Assembly (NCBI GenBank): GCA_023896275.1
Contig: MLDA01000005.1
Coordinates: 109,693 to 173,692, forward strand
Direction: 5' to 3'
Origin: Kocuria rosea subsp. polaris
Lineage (GTDB): Bacteria > Actinomycetota > Actinomycetes > Actinomycetales > Micrococcaceae
DNA: 64,000 bases
Position 1 is the first letter of the stretch. Every line of letters starts with the position of its first letter. The notes under the pieces are model-generated. The model saw nothing but the letters and a program-made list of their open reading frames with translations, was not told the origin of the DNA and did no database searches. The position numbers and the translations under genes are program-made. This document shows, piece by piece, positions 63,306-64,000 of the stretch.

Positions 63306-64000
63306 GGATCCACCGGCTCGACATCCAGGCCTTCGGCCCGTTCGCCGGTGCCGAGAGCATCGACTTCGACCAGCTAGGCACCGCCGGGCTTTTCCTGCTC
63401 AACGGCGAGACCGGCGCGGGCAAGACCAGCGTCCTCGACGCGATCTGCTTCGCGCTCTACGGCGGCCTGCCCGGTGCACGCAAGGGCACGCGCTCCATCC
63501 GGAGCTCGCACGCAGGCGGCGGCGTTGCGCCCGAGACCATCCTCGAATTCAGCGTGCGTGAACGCAGGTTCGAGGTCACGCGCTCTCCCGCGTGGGACCG
63601 CCCGAAGCTGCGCGGTACGGGGACCACACAGCAGAAGGCTCAGGCCCGGCTGCGCGAACTGGTCGACGGCGAATGGCGGGTCAAGTCCACGCGCAACGAC
63701 GAGGTCGGCGTTGAGATCGGCACGATCATCGGAATGAACCTCGACCAGTTCACCCGCGTTGCCATGCTGCCGCAGGGAGAGTTCGCCCGGTTCCTCCGCG
63801 CCGACGACGCCGAAAGGCACGATCTGCTCGAGAGCCTGTTCGACGTCGGCGAGTACAAGGCCGTCGAGGCCCGGCTCGCCGAGCGGCGCCGGTCGCTGGC
63901 CGCGCAGGCGCGCGACGCCGCCGCCGAACGAGAGCATCTCGTCGAATCAATCCTCTCCGACGCCGCCGCATACGCGCCCGCGCCGGAGGGTGCGTCCGCC
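63302..64000 (+). CDS. sbcC: Exonuclease SbcCD, ATPase subunit C (N-terminal part)
   Basis: Open from the ATG at 63302 to the window end (233 codons), this is the start of a Rad50-type ATPase. It has MRIHRLDIQAFGPFAGAESI, Walker A LLNGETGAGKTSVLDAI and the Q-loop region VAMLPQGEFARFLRA, then enters the first coiled coil. The rest lies outside the window. Confidence 0.96.
   Translation, partial: MRIHRLDIQAFGPFAGAESIDFDQLGTAGLFLLNGETGAGKTSVLDAICFALYGGLPGARKGTRSIRSSHAGGGVAPETILEFSVRERRFEVTRSPAWDRPKLRGTGTTQQKAQARLRELVDGEWRVKSTRNDEVGVEIGTIIGMNLDQFTRVAMLPQGEFARFLRADDAERHDLLESLFDVGEYKAVEARLAERRRSLAAQARDAAAEREHLVESILSDAAAYAPAPEGASA

Overview
This is a GC-rich stretch of core chromosome from an actinomycete (Actinomycetota), most likely Micrococcales and probably Micrococcaceae. 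The evidence is a SigH/SigR sigma factor with its RsrA partner, a Kgd-type 2-oxoglutarate dehydrogenase fusion, NucS/EndoMS, the tiny protein bL37, DUF2550, DUF3039 and DUF2017 genes. The gene order argS-lysA-hom-thrC-thrB-rho-prfA-prmC-sua5-wecA-atp, and later nucS, pncB, clpS-DUF2017-murI-Rv1339-rph-rdgB, is familiar from Mycobacterium tuberculosis. I see no phage, insertion sequence, CRISPR array or obvious foreign island.

Layout. 1-2.3 kb: end of a DoxX gene, the thiol-oxidative-stress pair sigH-rsrA, bL37 and a degenerate SGNH-fold protein. 2.3-9 kb: kgd, then two hemolysin-family (CNNM/CBS) membrane proteins. 9-12.3 kb: a zinc uptake operon (znuA-znuC-znuB) with a Zur box in front and convergent zur behind. 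12.3-18 kb: a Cds1-like PLP enzyme, a HIT protein and the helicase HrpA. 18.4-21.3 kb: a three-gene ABC uptake system with a structured leader. 21.3-28.5 kb: a pterin dehydratase, tRNA-Arg(CCG) head-to-head with argS, then lysine and threonine biosynthesis. 28.7-34.9 kb: rho, prfA, prmC, a Sua5-type gene and a WecA-type transferase; rpmE is not in its usual place. 34.9-43.2 kb: two small AtpI-like genes, the complete eight-gene F1Fo ATP synthase operon and DUF2550. 43.3-51.5 kb: csp, nagA, nucS, a small zinc-finger-like protein, a large unrecognised membrane protein, a YbbN-like TPR protein and an ABC exporter. 51.5-64 kb: DUF3039, a DEIH-box helicase, the NAD salvage pair pncB-pncA, clpS-DUF2017-murI-phosphodiesterase-rph-rdgB, an exonuclease-BRCT fusion, a degenerate DraG-like protein and sbcD-sbcC (sbcC runs off the end).

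Most of the window is conserved housekeeping. The less expected signals are in expression control. About fifteen genes carry a TANNNT-type -10 hexamer ending only 6-9 bases before the start codon and no Shine-Dalgarno sequence, so they are probably leaderless. Two genes, the first of the atp region and the first hemolysin-family gene, are preceded by what looks like a leaderless upstream ORF whose stop overlaps or abuts the gene start. sigH has a perfect SigR-type promoter (GGGAAT-N18-GTT), a second upstream start with an ideal ribosome site, and a separate leaderless start. cds1 and the HIT gene diverge from -10 boxes that share bases. Several proteins keep a fold but appear to have lost their catalytic residues (SGNH-like, DraG-like, thioredoxin-like).
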